A stretch of DNA of 41,008 bases, taken from assembly GCA_025451035.1 (NCBI GenBank), contig JANWLE010000017.1, forward strand, positions 1-41,008, written 5' to 3'. Made by a program: the position numbers and the translations under genes. The notes under the pieces were generated by a model. The model did no database searches and had not been told where the DNA came from. It was given only the letters and a program-made list of their open reading frames with translations. Origin of the DNA: Solirubrobacteraceae bacterium (lineage in GTDB: Bacteria > Actinomycetota > Thermoleophilia > Solirubrobacterales > Solirubrobacteraceae). Every line of letters begins with the position of its first letter. Position 1 is the first letter of the stretch. Shown here piece after piece: positions 33,036-41,008 of this stretch.

Positions 33036-35252
33036 GTGTCCTCAGCTAGCCCAAGGCGCCACTCCGGGCAGCAAAAGATGTGGGGCCGGCGTCTCTTGCT
33101 CGGCCTGGGCATCGGCATGGTGGTGCTGATGCTGCTCGTCGACGGCATCACGACGAAGACGGTCGGCGCGTCCAGTACGGGTGGCCCGAGCGCCGGCGTC
33201 TCGCCGCTGGCAGGCGAACGGCCCGTCCTCGTCTACAACGGGCACGGCGGGCTCGTCTCCCACCAACCCGCGCCGGGCAGGCGCATAGCGCTCACCTTCG
33301 ACGACGGCCCCAGCCCCGAATGGACGCCGAAGATCGCGGCGATCCTGATGGCCGAGCACGTGCCAGCCACGTTCTTCGAGGTCGGCAGCCAGGTCGTGCG
33401 CCACCCCGAGCTGACCAGCATGCTGCACGGCGACGGCTTCCAGCTGGGCAACCACACCTTCACTCACGCCGACCTCTCGCAGCTGCCGCGCTGGGAGGCC
33501 CGGCTGCAGGTCTCGCTCACCGAGAGCGCGATCGCCGGCATAACCGGCATCCGCCCACGCCTTTTGCGCCCGCCGTACTCCTCCACGACGAGCGCCGCCA
33601 CGCCCGTCCAGGCGCGCGCCTGGACGGCGCTCGCGGCCTCCGGCCACATGATCGCGCTCGCCAACTACGACACCGAGGATTGGCGGCGTCCCGGCGTCGC
33701 GAGGATCCTCGCCAACATCCTGTCGCAGCCGAGCATCCGCCACGGCGTCGGCGGCATCGTGTTGATGCACGACGCCGGCGGCGACCGCTCCCAGACGGTG
33801 GCGGCGCTGCCGAAGCTGATCGCGGCGCTGCGCGCCCGCGGCTTTCGCTTCGTCACCGTCTCTGAGATAGCCGGCATCCCAGCCAGCCAGGCGCAGGTCC
33901 CGGCGAGCGCCGCGCAGCGTCTGCGTGGCCGCGCGTTCGAGGTGATGCTCGCCCTCGCCGGCATCGTCACGAGCATCCTGACGTGGCTGGTGATGGGCGT
34001 GACGGTGACCGTCGGCGTGCGCATGCTCGCCGCGCTGACGCTCGCGCGAGCCCACCGGCGGCGCGTACGCTCGCTGCGGTTCGACCCCAGCTTCGCGCCC
34101 GCGGTATCGGTCGTTGTGCCCGCCTACAACGAGGCGCTCGGCATCGAGCGGTCGCTGCGCTCGCTGGTGGGCTCTCGCTACCCGGGCAGGATGGAGCTGA
34201 TCGTCGTCGACGACGGCTCGACCGACGAGACCGCGACGATCGTCGAGCAGCTCATCCGCGAGCACCGCGGCCCCGCCGAGCTGCGCCTGCTGCGCCAGCC
34301 CAACGCGGGCAAGGCTGCGGCGCTCAACCGCGCGCTCACCGCCAGCCGTTATGAGATCATCGTGACCGTCGACGCCGACACGGTGTTTGAGCCCGATACG
34401 ATCGCGCTGCTGGTGCAGCGCTTCTCGGACCGGCGCGTCGGCGCGGTCTCCGGCAACACGAAGGTGGGCAACCGCCGCGGGCTGATCGGGCGCTGGCAGC
34501 ACATCGAGTACGTGATGGGCTTCAATCTCGACCGCCGCGCCTACGAGGTGCTCGGCTCGACGCCCACCGTCCCTGGTGCGATCGGCGCGTTCCGCCGCCA
34601 GGCACTCGCGCAGATCGGCGGGGTCTCCGGCGCGACGCTCGCCGAGGACACCGACATCACGCTCGACATCGGCCGCGCCGGCTGGCTGGTCGTGTATGAG
34701 AGCCGGGCGCGTGGCTGGACGGAGGCGCCGACCACGCTGCGCGCCTTCTACCGTCAGCGCAGCCGCTGGGCGTACGGCACGATCCAGTCGATGTGGAAGC
34801 ACCGCCGCGTACTCGTCGCCGCCAACCAAGGCAGCGCTCGCGCGGTCGTCACGCTGATCGTCTTCCAGATGCTGCTGCCGCTGTGCGCGCCGCTGATCGA
34901 CCTGTTCGCGATCTACGGCCTGATCTTCCTTCAGCCGCTGCCGATAGTCGCGTTCTGGGGCGCCTTCAACCTCTTCCAGATGGCTCTCGCGATCGTCGCC
35001 TTCCGGCTCGACGGGGAGCCGATGGGCCCGCTCTGGGCGCTGCCGCTGCAGCAGTTTTTGCACCGCCAAGTCTCCTACCTGGTGGTCTACGACGCGGTCA
35101 TCACCGCTCTGCTCGGCGGCGCCCTGCACTGGCAGCACTCACAGCGCACCGGTCACATACAGGTGATTGGTGGTGAGCTCGAGCGCCAGGCGGTCGAAGC
35201 GGACCAGGCGGGCGCGCTCGAGCACCAGCCGGCCGGGGCGATACGCGCGTGA
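33036..35252 (+). CDS. polysaccharide deacetylase-glycosyltransferase 2 fusion
   Basis: A 738-aa membrane protein joining a NodB deacetylase and a processive-type GT2. After an N-terminal helix (LLLGLGIGMVVLMLLV), the deacetylase has TFDDGPSPEWT (motif 1), GNHTFTHADLS (motif 2, metal His pair) and RPPYSSTTSAA (motif 3). A membrane helix (about 300-335) leads to the GT2 domain: VSVVVPAYNE, VVDDGSTDET, VDADTVFEPD, EDTDIT and QRSRWAYGT (QxxRW). Three or so helices follow at the C-terminus. This resembles PgaB plus PgaC activities in one chain, so it may make and de-N-acetylate an amino-sugar polymer. GAGGGG lies 7 nt before GTG 33036. Confidence 0.92.
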   Translation: MSSASPRRHSGQQKMWGRRLLLGLGIGMVVLMLLVDGITTKTVGASSTGGPSAGVSPLAGERPVLVYNGHGGLVSHQPAPGRRIALTFDDGPSPEWTPKIAAILMAEHVPATFFEVGSQVVRHPELTSMLHGDGFQLGNHTFTHADLSQLPRWEARLQVSLTESAIAGITGIRPRLLRPPYSSTTSAATPVQARAWTALAASGHMIALANYDTEDWRRPGVARILANILSQPSIRHGVGGIVLMHDAGGDRSQTVAALPKLIAALRARGFRFVTVSEIAGIPASQAQVPASAAQRLRGRAFEVMLALAGIVTSILTWLVMGVTVTVGVRMLAALTLARAHRRRVRSLRFDPSFAPAVSVVVPAYNEALGIERSLRSLVGSRYPGRMELIVVDDGSTDETATIVEQLIREHRGPAELRLLRQPNAGKAAALNRALTASRYEIIVTVDADTVFEPDTIALLVQRFSDRRVGAVSGNTKVGNRRGLIGRWQHIEYVMGFNLDRRAYEVLGSTPTVPGAIGAFRRQALAQIGGVSGATLAEDTDITLDIGRAGWLVVYESRARGWTEAPTTLRAFYRQRSRWAYGTIQSMWKHRRVLVAANQGSARAVVTLIVFQMLLPLCAPLIDLFAIYGLIFLQPLPIVAFWGAFNLFQMALAIVAFRLDGEPMGPLWALPLQQFLHRQVSYLVVYDAVITALLGGALHWQHSQRTGHIQVIGGELERQAVEADQAGALEHQPAGAIRA

Positions 35253-37228
35253 AAGGCTCCTCGTCGCTGTTCGCGCTCGTCGTGCTGGGGGCAACCAGCC
35301 TGGCACTGCTCGCCTCGCCGTCTCATCCAGGCGCCCTGCAGGCGATGACCGTGCCCGCCGGGCCGAGCGCCTCGGCGGGGGTCATCTTCCGCTTTGACCA
35401 AGTCGGCTATCCCGTCGGCGGCGCCAAGCGAGTGCTGGTGATGGTCCGCCGGCGGGTGCGCTCACGCCGCTTTGAGCTGCTCGACGCGCAGGGGAGGGCC
35501 GTTCTGCGTGCGCCCGCCAGCGGCCCGGCGCGCTGGAACCGGCGCTACCTCGTATACGCGCTTGACTTCAGCACGGTGCGCACGGCCGGCGTGTACACGC
35601 TGCGCTTCGCCGGAGCAAGCTCGCAAGCGGTGCGGGTCGCGGACCCCCGCACGCTGTACCGGTCGCTCGCCGACGGCGCGATCGCGTTCCTGCAATCCCA
35701 GCGCGACGGGCCGGAACCGATCCCCGGCGCGCTGGGACGCGAGCCCGCTCATCTAAATGACGCCTCCGCGGCGGTGTACCGCACGCCGCGCTTTCGCGGC
35801 ACGGCGCTCGCCGGCGGGCTGCGCGCCAGCGGCACGCGCGTGAACGCCTCCGGGGGATGGTTCGACGCCGGCGACTACCTGAAGTTCGTGGAGACCGCGA
35901 GCTTCGTCGACGTCACGCTCCTGTACACCGCGCGGGAAGACCCCGGCGCGCTCACCGACCTGCCGGCGCTGCTCGCCGAGGCGCGCCACGGCACCGACTG
36001 GCTGCTACGGATGTGGGATCAGAGCCGGCGCGTGCTCTACCTCCAGGTCGGTCTCGGCGACGGCTCGAGCGGCCAGCGGATCATCGGCGACCACGATCTA
36101 TGGCGCCTACCGCAAGCCGATGAAGCGATGGGCCAGAGATCCGGCTCGCCCAGCTATTTCATCGCGCACCGGCCGGTGTTCGCCGCGAACGCCCCTGGTG
36201 CACCGATAAGCCCCAATCTCGCCGGGCGCCTCGCCGGCGCGTTCGGGCTGTGTGCTCAGGTGTTCGCGCGCAGCGACCTGGCGTACGCTCAGCGGTGCCT
36301 GCTGGCCGGCCAGCTGATCTACGCCCAGGCGGACACCCACCCACGGGGCGGGCTGGTGACGAGCGCCCCGTTCGCCTACTACCCGGAGCGCGAATGGCGC
36401 GACGACATGCAGCTCGGGGCCAGCGAGCTGTACCTGGCGACAAGCACGCTCGCGGGCGCCGAGCCCCCCAGCCTGCCCCACCGCCAAGCCGTCTACTACC
36501 TGCCGCTGGCGGGCCGCTATGCCAACGCCTACATCACCGCCAGCTTCAGCGGGCACGACTCGTTCAACGTGTACGACACCTCGGCGCTCGCCGACAGTGA
36601 CCTGGTTCGCATCTTGCGCTCAGGGCCAGCCCGCCGTCAAATACAGGAAAACGGAAAGATCAACGTGCCGAGCGACATACCGTCGCTCCTGAGCGACCGC
36701 CACGACCAGCTCTCGCTCGCTCGCCGGCTCGCGGCACACGAACCGTTCGGCCTGGCCAACCCGGCGATGCCCTACGACACCGTCTCGCACGCGCTCGGCT
36801 ACATCGTGCAGGCGCGGCTGTATGACGCGATGACCCACAGCCACACGTTCGCCCACCTGGCGCAGAACCAGCTCGACTGGGTGCTCGGCGCCAACGCCTG
36901 GGGATCCTCCTTCATCGTCGGCGCGGGCTCGGTCTTCCCGCACTGCCTGGCCTCCCAGATCCCGAATCTCGCGGGCTCCCTCGACGGCCGCCCGCCAATC
37001 CTGGCCGGCGCCACGGTCGACGGGCCGGCAGCGGTGGGACAGCTACGGGGTCTCGGAGCGCCGAGCGGCTACCGGCGCTGCTCCGTTGGCGGGGACCGGT
37101 TCGCCGCCGAGGTGGGCCACGGCCTGGGCTACCTGGACGACGTGCGCTCGCCGCTGACCTCTGAGCCGAGCGACGATCTGGCAGCGCTCACGCTGCTGGC
37201 AGCGGCGGTATCAGCTACTCCAAATTGA
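35249..37228 (+). CDS. glycoside hydrolase family 9 protein
   Basis: A 659-aa secreted (alpha/alpha)6-barrel hydrolase, probably acting on a beta-glucan or on the polymer made by its operon. A signal peptide (SLFALVVLGATSLALLAS) precedes an N-terminal Ig-like CelD_N domain (about 45-140, FRFDQVGYPVGGAKRVLVMV). The catalytic domain begins near 145 with the DAGD motif in GGWFDAGDYLKF (about 203-214). It continues with LDWVLGANAWGSSFIVGAG, and the C-terminal SEPSDDLAALTLLAA holds the probable acid Glu. GTG 35249 overlaps the fusion gene stop by 4 nt (GTGA). Its last codons run into the operator array upstream of the Fic gene. Confidence 0.9.
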   Translation: MKGSSSLFALVVLGATSLALLASPSHPGALQAMTVPAGPSASAGVIFRFDQVGYPVGGAKRVLVMVRRRVRSRRFELLDAQGRAVLRAPASGPARWNRRYLVYALDFSTVRTAGVYTLRFAGASSQAVRVADPRTLYRSLADGAIAFLQSQRDGPEPIPGALGREPAHLNDASAAVYRTPRFRGTALAGGLRASGTRVNASGGWFDAGDYLKFVETASFVDVTLLYTAREDPGALTDLPALLAEARHGTDWLLRMWDQSRRVLYLQVGLGDGSSGQRIIGDHDLWRLPQADEAMGQRSGSPSYFIAHRPVFAANAPGAPISPNLAGRLAGAFGLCAQVFARSDLAYAQRCLLAGQLIYAQADTHPRGGLVTSAPFAYYPEREWRDDMQLGASELYLATSTLAGAEPPSLPHRQAVYYLPLAGRYANAYITASFSGHDSFNVYDTSALADSDLVRILRSGPARRQIQENGKINVPSDIPSLLSDRHDQLSLARRLAAHEPFGLANPAMPYDTVSHALGYIVQARLYDAMTHSHTFAHLAQNQLDWVLGANAWGSSFIVGAGSVFPHCLASQIPNLAGSLDGRPPILAGATVDGPAAVGQLRGLGAPSGYRRCSVGGDRFAAEVGHGLGYLDDVRSPLTSEPSDDLAALTLLAAAVSATPN

Positions 37229-37300
37229 TCCAAAAAATTCCAAACATTTGGAACTAGATGCTAAACTCCAAGGACTTGGATCGATTTGGAGTAATTTGGA
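37219..37300. promoter_or_regulatory. symmetric operator array of eight TCCAAA/TTTGGA half-sites
   Basis: TCCAAA begins at 37219, 37229 and 37239. TTTGGA lies at 37247-37252, TCCAAG at 37267-37272, CTTGGA at 37275-37280, and TTTGGA at 37285-37290 and 37295-37300. Every left site has its mirror partner about the centre 37259.5. The outer three on each side are spaced exactly 10 bp, one helical turn. Sites 3-4 and 5-6 form two palindromes with 2-bp spacers. TAAACT at 37262-37267 near the centre may be the -10 box of the Fic gene. The array starts in the last codons of the GH9 gene and ends on the base before the Fic start codon. Confidence 0.8.
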
Positions 37301-38650
37301 TTGTATGTAGCCAAGCCACCCGATAGAACCGATCTCTGGTCCGAGCTCCACGGTGAGCGCTTGATGGAGATCTTGGGGATTGAGGTAGCCGACGGGGCGA
37401 GGGACTACGTTCACTGGGACAAGCTCCGCCATCTGGAGCCTCCGAACGGGCTCACTCATAGGGAGTGGTGGCTCGTGCTCAAGATGGAGCGTGTCTTGCT
37501 GCTGCGCCAGATCCCGCTTACGGATCCGCAGGGGAAAGCGTTCGTATACGGCGTCCCAGATCTCGTAGCGCGTCGCCTGCACTACGTAGACCAGCGTTGC
37601 AGCGGCGAGGTGGCGATGCCGGAGGTCGTCACCGCCGACGAGCAGGCTCGCCGCCACTACCTGGTGAACTCGCTAATGGAGGAGGCGATCCGATCTAGCC
37701 AGCTGGAGGGCGCCACCACTACGCGCGCGGTTGCCAAGGAGATGCTGAGGACAGGGCGCGAACCGCAGGATCGCGGCGAGCGGATGATCCTCAACAACTA
37801 CCTGGCGCTCCAGTACATGCGCGATCAGATGGACGAGCGGCTGACGCCTGGGGCCGTGATGGAGCTGCAGCGCATCCTCACGGAGGGGACGCTCGACAAT
37901 CCAAGCGCGGCAGGCAGGCTCCAGCACTCCGACGAGATTCGCGTCTCGGTCATCGACAGCTTCGACGGCACCGTCATGCACCATCCGCCGCCCGCCGAGC
38001 AACTGCCGGAGCGGCTGAAGAGGATGTGCGACTTCGTCAACGAAGCCGACACCGCGGATCGCTTCATCCATCCCGTGATCCGCGCGATTCTGCTGCACTT
38101 CTGGCTGGCCTACGACCATCCATTCGAGGACGGCAACGGGCGCACGGCGCGAGCGCTCTTCTATTGGTACATGCGGACGCGTCGCTACTGGCTGGTCGAG
38201 TACCTGTCGATCTCAAAGATCCTCCGTGGCGCTCCAGCGCAGTACTCACGCGCATTTCTGTACACGGAGACCGACGAACGAGACGTCACTTACTTCATCG
38301 TTCACCAGCTCGAAGTCATCGAGCGGGCCGTCGACCAGTTGCACGAGTATCTGCGTAAGCAGGTGAGCGAGGTTCGTGAAGTCGAACGCCTCCTAAGGGG
38401 CTCAGACCGTTTCAACCATCGTCAGCTCGCGCTGCTTGGCAATGCCCTGCGGGGATCGGATGCACGCTACTTGTTTCAGGCACACGCCGCCAGCTATGGC
38501 GTGACGCACGAGACAGCGAGAAACGATCTGCTCCAGCTGGCCAAGATGGGACTGCTCGAGCAGCGCCGCGAAGGACGGCGCTACTCGTTCAGCCCGCCGC
38601 TTGACTTGGCCGAGCGCTTGAAGGCGCTCGGCCAGCCTTCTATCACTTGA
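37301..38650 (+). CDS. Fic-domain AMPylase with C-terminal winged helix
   Basis: A 449-aa Fic protein that would transfer AMP from ATP to a protein hydroxyl. The catalytic motif [12 protein letters not shown] is complete (about 273-284). The inhibitory S-x-x-x-E-G motif (SSQLEG, about 131-136) lies N-terminal to it, making this a class II, autoinhibited enzyme. A Fic_N-like region precedes it. Residues 365-440 form a winged helix ([41 protein letters not shown]). The start is TTG 37301: MYVAKPP is the family N-terminus, and GGAG at 37288-37291 gives a 9-nt spaced ribosome site lying inside the operator array. It overlaps glnN convergently by 8 bp. The target protein is unknown. Confidence 0.92.
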   Translation: MYVAKPPDRTDLWSELHGERLMEILGIEVADGARDYVHWDKLRHLEPPNGLTHREWWLVLKMERVLLLRQIPLTDPQGKAFVYGVPDLVARRLHYVDQRCSGEVAMPEVVTADEQARRHYLVNSLMEEAIRSSQLEGATTTRAVAKEMLRTGREPQDRGERMILNNYLALQYMRDQMDERLTPGAVMELQRILTEGTLDNPSAAGRLQHSDEIRVSVIDSFDGTVMHHPPPAEQLPERLKRMCDFVNEADTADRFIHPVIRAILLHFWLAYDHPFEDGNGRTARALFYWYMRTRRYWLVEYLSISKILRGAPAQYSRAFLYTETDERDVTYFIVHQLEVIERAVDQLHEYLRKQVSEVREVERLLRGSDRFNHRQLALLGNALRGSDARYLFQAHAASYGVTHETARNDLLQLAKMGLLEQRREGRRYSFSPPLDLAERLKALGQPSIT

Positions 38651-40790
38651 TGAACAGCATCTCCGAGTACTTCGGCAGCGGCCAGCGGTCGTCGGCGATG
38701 AGCTTCTCCAAACGGTCCGCGACCTCGCGCACATCCTCCATCGCGGGGATCACCGTGTCGCGCATGTACTTCGCCCACTTGTGGGCGCCCTCCGGCTGGT
38801 TCTCCTTGAGGTTTGCGTCCTCGAGCTTCACCAGCGCGAAGTGCAGCTCCTTGATGACCGGCTCGAGCTCGGCGACCAGCTCTTCGAGCCCGCTCTCCTT
38901 GAGCTCGTTCAGATGGCGCACGGCGGCGGGGAGGATCATCGTGCGGGCGATCGACGCGGCTGTCTCGGCCTCGATGTTGATCGTCACCGCGTACTGCTCG
39001 GTGAACACCTCCTCGCGTGATTCGAGCTCTCGCTTGGAGAGGACCTTGTACTTCTTGAAGGCCGCGACAGTCTGGCGCTCGGTCAGCCACGGCAGCGCGT
39101 CGGTGCTGGTGCGCAGATTCGCGAGACCGCGCTTCTCGGCCTCGGCGTGCCACTCCTCCGAGTAGCCGTCGCCGTCGAACACGACCTGCTTGTTCGCCGA
39201 CCAGCTTTCCTTGACGACCTTCGCTACCGCGTTCTCGAGCGAGTTGCCGCGCAGCGCCTTCTTCAGCGCCTCCGCCATCTCGTCGATCGCCTCCGCCGCG
39301 ATCGTGTTCAGCACCGTGTTCGGCAGCGCGGGGGACATCGAGGAGCCGAGCGCCCTGAACTCGAACTTGTTGCCGGTGAACGCGAACGGGCTGGTGCGGT
39401 TGCGGTCGCCGCCATGCATCGGCAGCGGCGGCAGCACCGGGGTGCCGAGACCCAGGAACGACCCCGGCTTGGCGCTCTGCGCCTTGCCCGACTCGATCGC
39501 CGCATACACCTTCTGCAGCTCGGCGCCGAGGAAGATCGAGATGATCGCCGGCGGCGCCTCGTTGGCGCCGAGGCGGTGATCCTGTCCGGCGTTCGCGACC
39601 GATGCCCGCAGCAGCGCCTGGTGCTTGTTCACCGCCTGGATCACCGACGTGCAGAAGAACAGGAACTGCAGGTTCTCGTGGGGCGTATCGCCCGGCTCCA
39701 GCAGGTTCAATCCCGTGTCCGTGCCCATCGACCAGTTGTTGTGCTTGCCCGAGCCATTCACGCCCGCGAACGGCTTCTCGTGCAGCAGGCACACCAGGCC
39801 ATACCGCCGCGCCGTGTTCTGCATGATCTGCATCGTCAGCATCTGGTGGTCCGCGCCCACGTTCGAGTTCTCGAAGATCGGCGCCACCTCGTACTGGTTC
39901 GGCGCCACCTCGTTGTGGCGCGTCTTGATTGGCACGCCCAGCTTCGCCAGCTCCAGCTCCACCTCCAGCATGTACGCCAGAATCCGCTCGGGGATCGAGC
40001 CGAAGTAGTGGTCGTCCAGCTCGTGGCCCTTCGGCGGCTGTGCGCCGAACAGCGTGCGGCCCGTCGTCAAGAGGTCCGGGCGCTCGAAGTAGTACTGCTC
40101 ATCGATCAGGAAGTACTCCTGCTCGCAGCCGATCGTCGTGAAGACGCGCTCCGCGTCCGTCACGCCCAGCAGCTCCAGGGCGCGTATCGCCGCGCCCGAG
40201 AGCGCATCCATCGAGCGCAGCAGCGGGATCTTGTGGTCCAGTGCCTCGCCCGTCCAGGAGGTGAAGGCCGTCGGGATGCACAGCAGCGCACCATTCGGGT
40301 TCTCCAGGATGAACGCCGGCGACGTGGGGTCCCAGGCGGTGTAGCCGCGCGCCTCGAACGTCGCTCGGATGCCGCCCGTGGGGAACGACGATGCGTCGGG
40401 CTCGCCCTGGATCAGCTCTTTGCCGCTGAACTCCGCCAGCGCCGTGCCGTCGCCCGCGGGGCCGTAGAAGCTGTCGTGCTTCTCCGCTGTGCTGCCGGTG
40501 AGCGGCTGAAACCAGTGCGTGTAGTGCGTCGCGCCCTTCTCCATCGCCCAGTCCTTCATCGCCTGCGCCACCGCATCCGCCAGCGACGTATCCAGCGCCT
40601 CGCCCTTCGCCAGCGTCCGCTGCAGTGCCTTGTACACGTGCTTGGGCAGGCGCTGGCGCTGCACCGCTGGGCTGAACACGTTCGACGCGAACGTCTGGTT
40701 GCCTGGGAGAGTCAAATCCGGGGCGCCAAGGGCGGTTCCATTGGCGCTCCACTGCGCGGCTGTCACATTGTGCTGGCGGGTCCTAGGCAT
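38643..40790 (-). CDS. glnN: type III glutamine synthetase
   Basis: ATP-dependent amidation of glutamate to glutamine in the cytosol. At 715 aa it has the length of the GSIII class, far longer than GSI or GSII. Active-site blocks include [48 protein letters not shown] and [20 protein letters not shown]. The long C-terminal helical region (about 600-715) is GSIII-specific. ATG 40790 gives the [14 protein letters not shown] start. AGGAGG is 14 nt upstream, a rather long spacing; the frame extends further upstream without homology. No other nitrogen gene is in the window. It ends inside the convergent Fic gene's last 8 bp. Confidence 0.95.
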   Translation of the reverse strand: MPRTRQHNVTAAQWSANGTALGAPDLTLPGNQTFASNVFSPAVQRQRLPKHVYKALQRTLAKGEALDTSLADAVAQAMKDWAMEKGATHYTHWFQPLTGSTAEKHDSFYGPAGDGTALAEFSGKELIQGEPDASSFPTGGIRATFEARGYTAWDPTSPAFILENPNGALLCIPTAFTSWTGEALDHKIPLLRSMDALSGAAIRALELLGVTDAERVFTTIGCEQEYFLIDEQYYFERPDLLTTGRTLFGAQPPKGHELDDHYFGSIPERILAYMLEVELELAKLGVPIKTRHNEVAPNQYEVAPIFENSNVGADHQMLTMQIMQNTARRYGLVCLLHEKPFAGVNGSGKHNNWSMGTDTGLNLLEPGDTPHENLQFLFFCTSVIQAVNKHQALLRASVANAGQDHRLGANEAPPAIISIFLGAELQKVYAAIESGKAQSAKPGSFLGLGTPVLPPLPMHGGDRNRTSPFAFTGNKFEFRALGSSMSPALPNTVLNTIAAEAIDEMAEALKKALRGNSLENAVAKVVKESWSANKQVVFDGDGYSEEWHAEAEKRGLANLRTSTDALPWLTERQTVAAFKKYKVLSKRELESREEVFTEQYAVTINIEAETAASIARTMILPAAVRHLNELKESGLEELVAELEPVIKELHFALVKLEDANLKENQPEGAHKWAKYMRDTVIPAMEDVREVADRLEKLIADDRWPLPKYSEMLFIK

Positions 40791-41008
40791 GGGCTCGTTC
40801 GATTCCTCCTGGAGATCTGGCTGATGGGCGTACGACGCATCCGCATCGTAGAGCCCCAGCGCCAAAGATTGCGCCCTGCCACTGGCGAAACTCCCGCTGC
40901 GCCGTTTCGACACCCGGCCAAACGGCGGGATCTGGGGTGGACATCGCAAGTTCGTGTGCGCTCGTAGGTCAGATAGGCGATAGCGCGAACTGTGAGCGGT
41001 GGCGATCG
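40791..41008 (-). other. upstream region of glnN at the window edge
   Basis: It contains the AGGAGG ribosome site of glnN (about 40805-40810, read on the minus strand). I see no clear promoter or coding sequence. The upstream neighbour is outside the window. Confidence 0.4.

Noticed and set aside
33042-35138. 698-codon minus-strand open frame opposite the deacetylase-GT2 fusion
   Set aside because: The opposite frame has all NodB and GT2 motifs; this one has none.
37301-38650. Fic toxin of a FicTA toxin-antitoxin pair
   Set aside because: The inhibitory motif is inside the same polypeptide and no small antitoxin gene lies next to it.
39147-40967. 606-codon plus-strand open frame opposite glnN
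   Set aside because: Its translation is Arg/Leu/Val-rich without any domain, and the opposite strand encodes a complete type III glutamine synthetase; it is an antisense shadow of high-GC codon use.

Overview
The window looks like chromosome from a high-GC actinobacterium. Bulk codon use is strongly GC-biased. Gene content also fits this group: coproheme decarboxylase (ChdC/HemQ), a 7Fe ferredoxin, a holin-like/DUF3618 membrane module, frequent GTG starts and ATGA/GTGA-coupled genes. The mix recalls Solirubrobacterales (Thermoleophilia), but that placement is inference; no rRNA or other taxonomic marker is present.

Layout. (1) 1-2200: a gene-free block, less GC-rich than the rest, with an AT-rich patch (about 580-700) and an unusual density of perfect hairpins and short repeated motifs. 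It is either a structured RNA locus or the remnant of an acquired element. (2) 2201-6061: a GT2 glycosyltransferase coupled to glycerol kinase, then a PlsC-type acyltransferase and a multipass membrane protein, a lipid/envelope group. (3) 6113-17558: an acyl-CoA/beta-keto-acid catabolic region with an SDR and a catalytically degenerate SDR, a CAP-domain protein, two acyl-CoA dehydrogenases, and a divergent operon of enoyl-CoA hydratase, acyl-CoA carboxylase beta subunit, BKACE (DUF849), CoA-transferase and a MerR regulator. A nitrilase-fold amidase and a TetR regulator follow behind a clear palindromic operator. (4) 17617-18629: four small membrane proteins (DUF4235-like, unknown, holin-like, DUF3618). 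(5) 18643-25297: DegV, an epimerase, a CGFS glutaredoxin-BolA pair divergent from an A-type Fe-S carrier, a glycoside-hydrolase-like lipoprotein, a two-TM protein, a HhH DNA glycosylase and ChdC. (6) 25652-32287: a GT4-flippase-like fusion, ferredoxin, a GIY-YIG protein and a full-length cobalamin-dependent methionine synthase. (7) 32466-37228: a putative exopolysaccharide operon (membrane protein, deacetylase-GT2 fusion, GH9 hydrolase). (8) 37301-40790: a Fic AMPylase with its own winged helix, convergent with a type III glutamine synthetase.

The most striking signal is at 37219-37300. Eight TTTGGA/TCCAAA half-sites form an exactly symmetric 82-bp dyad. The outer sites are phased at 10 bp, and the array ends on the base before the Fic start codon. 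The Fic protein carries an inhibitory helix, an AMPylation motif and a C-terminal winged helix, so this may be a self-contained autoregulated Fic switch.

Other recurring patterns: several genes start 6-10 nt after a TANNNT -10 box with no Shine-Dalgarno sequence, which suggests leaderless mRNAs. Three convergent gene pairs end in one shared CTAG tetranucleotide. No tRNA, rRNA, CRISPR array or intact mobile element was recognised.
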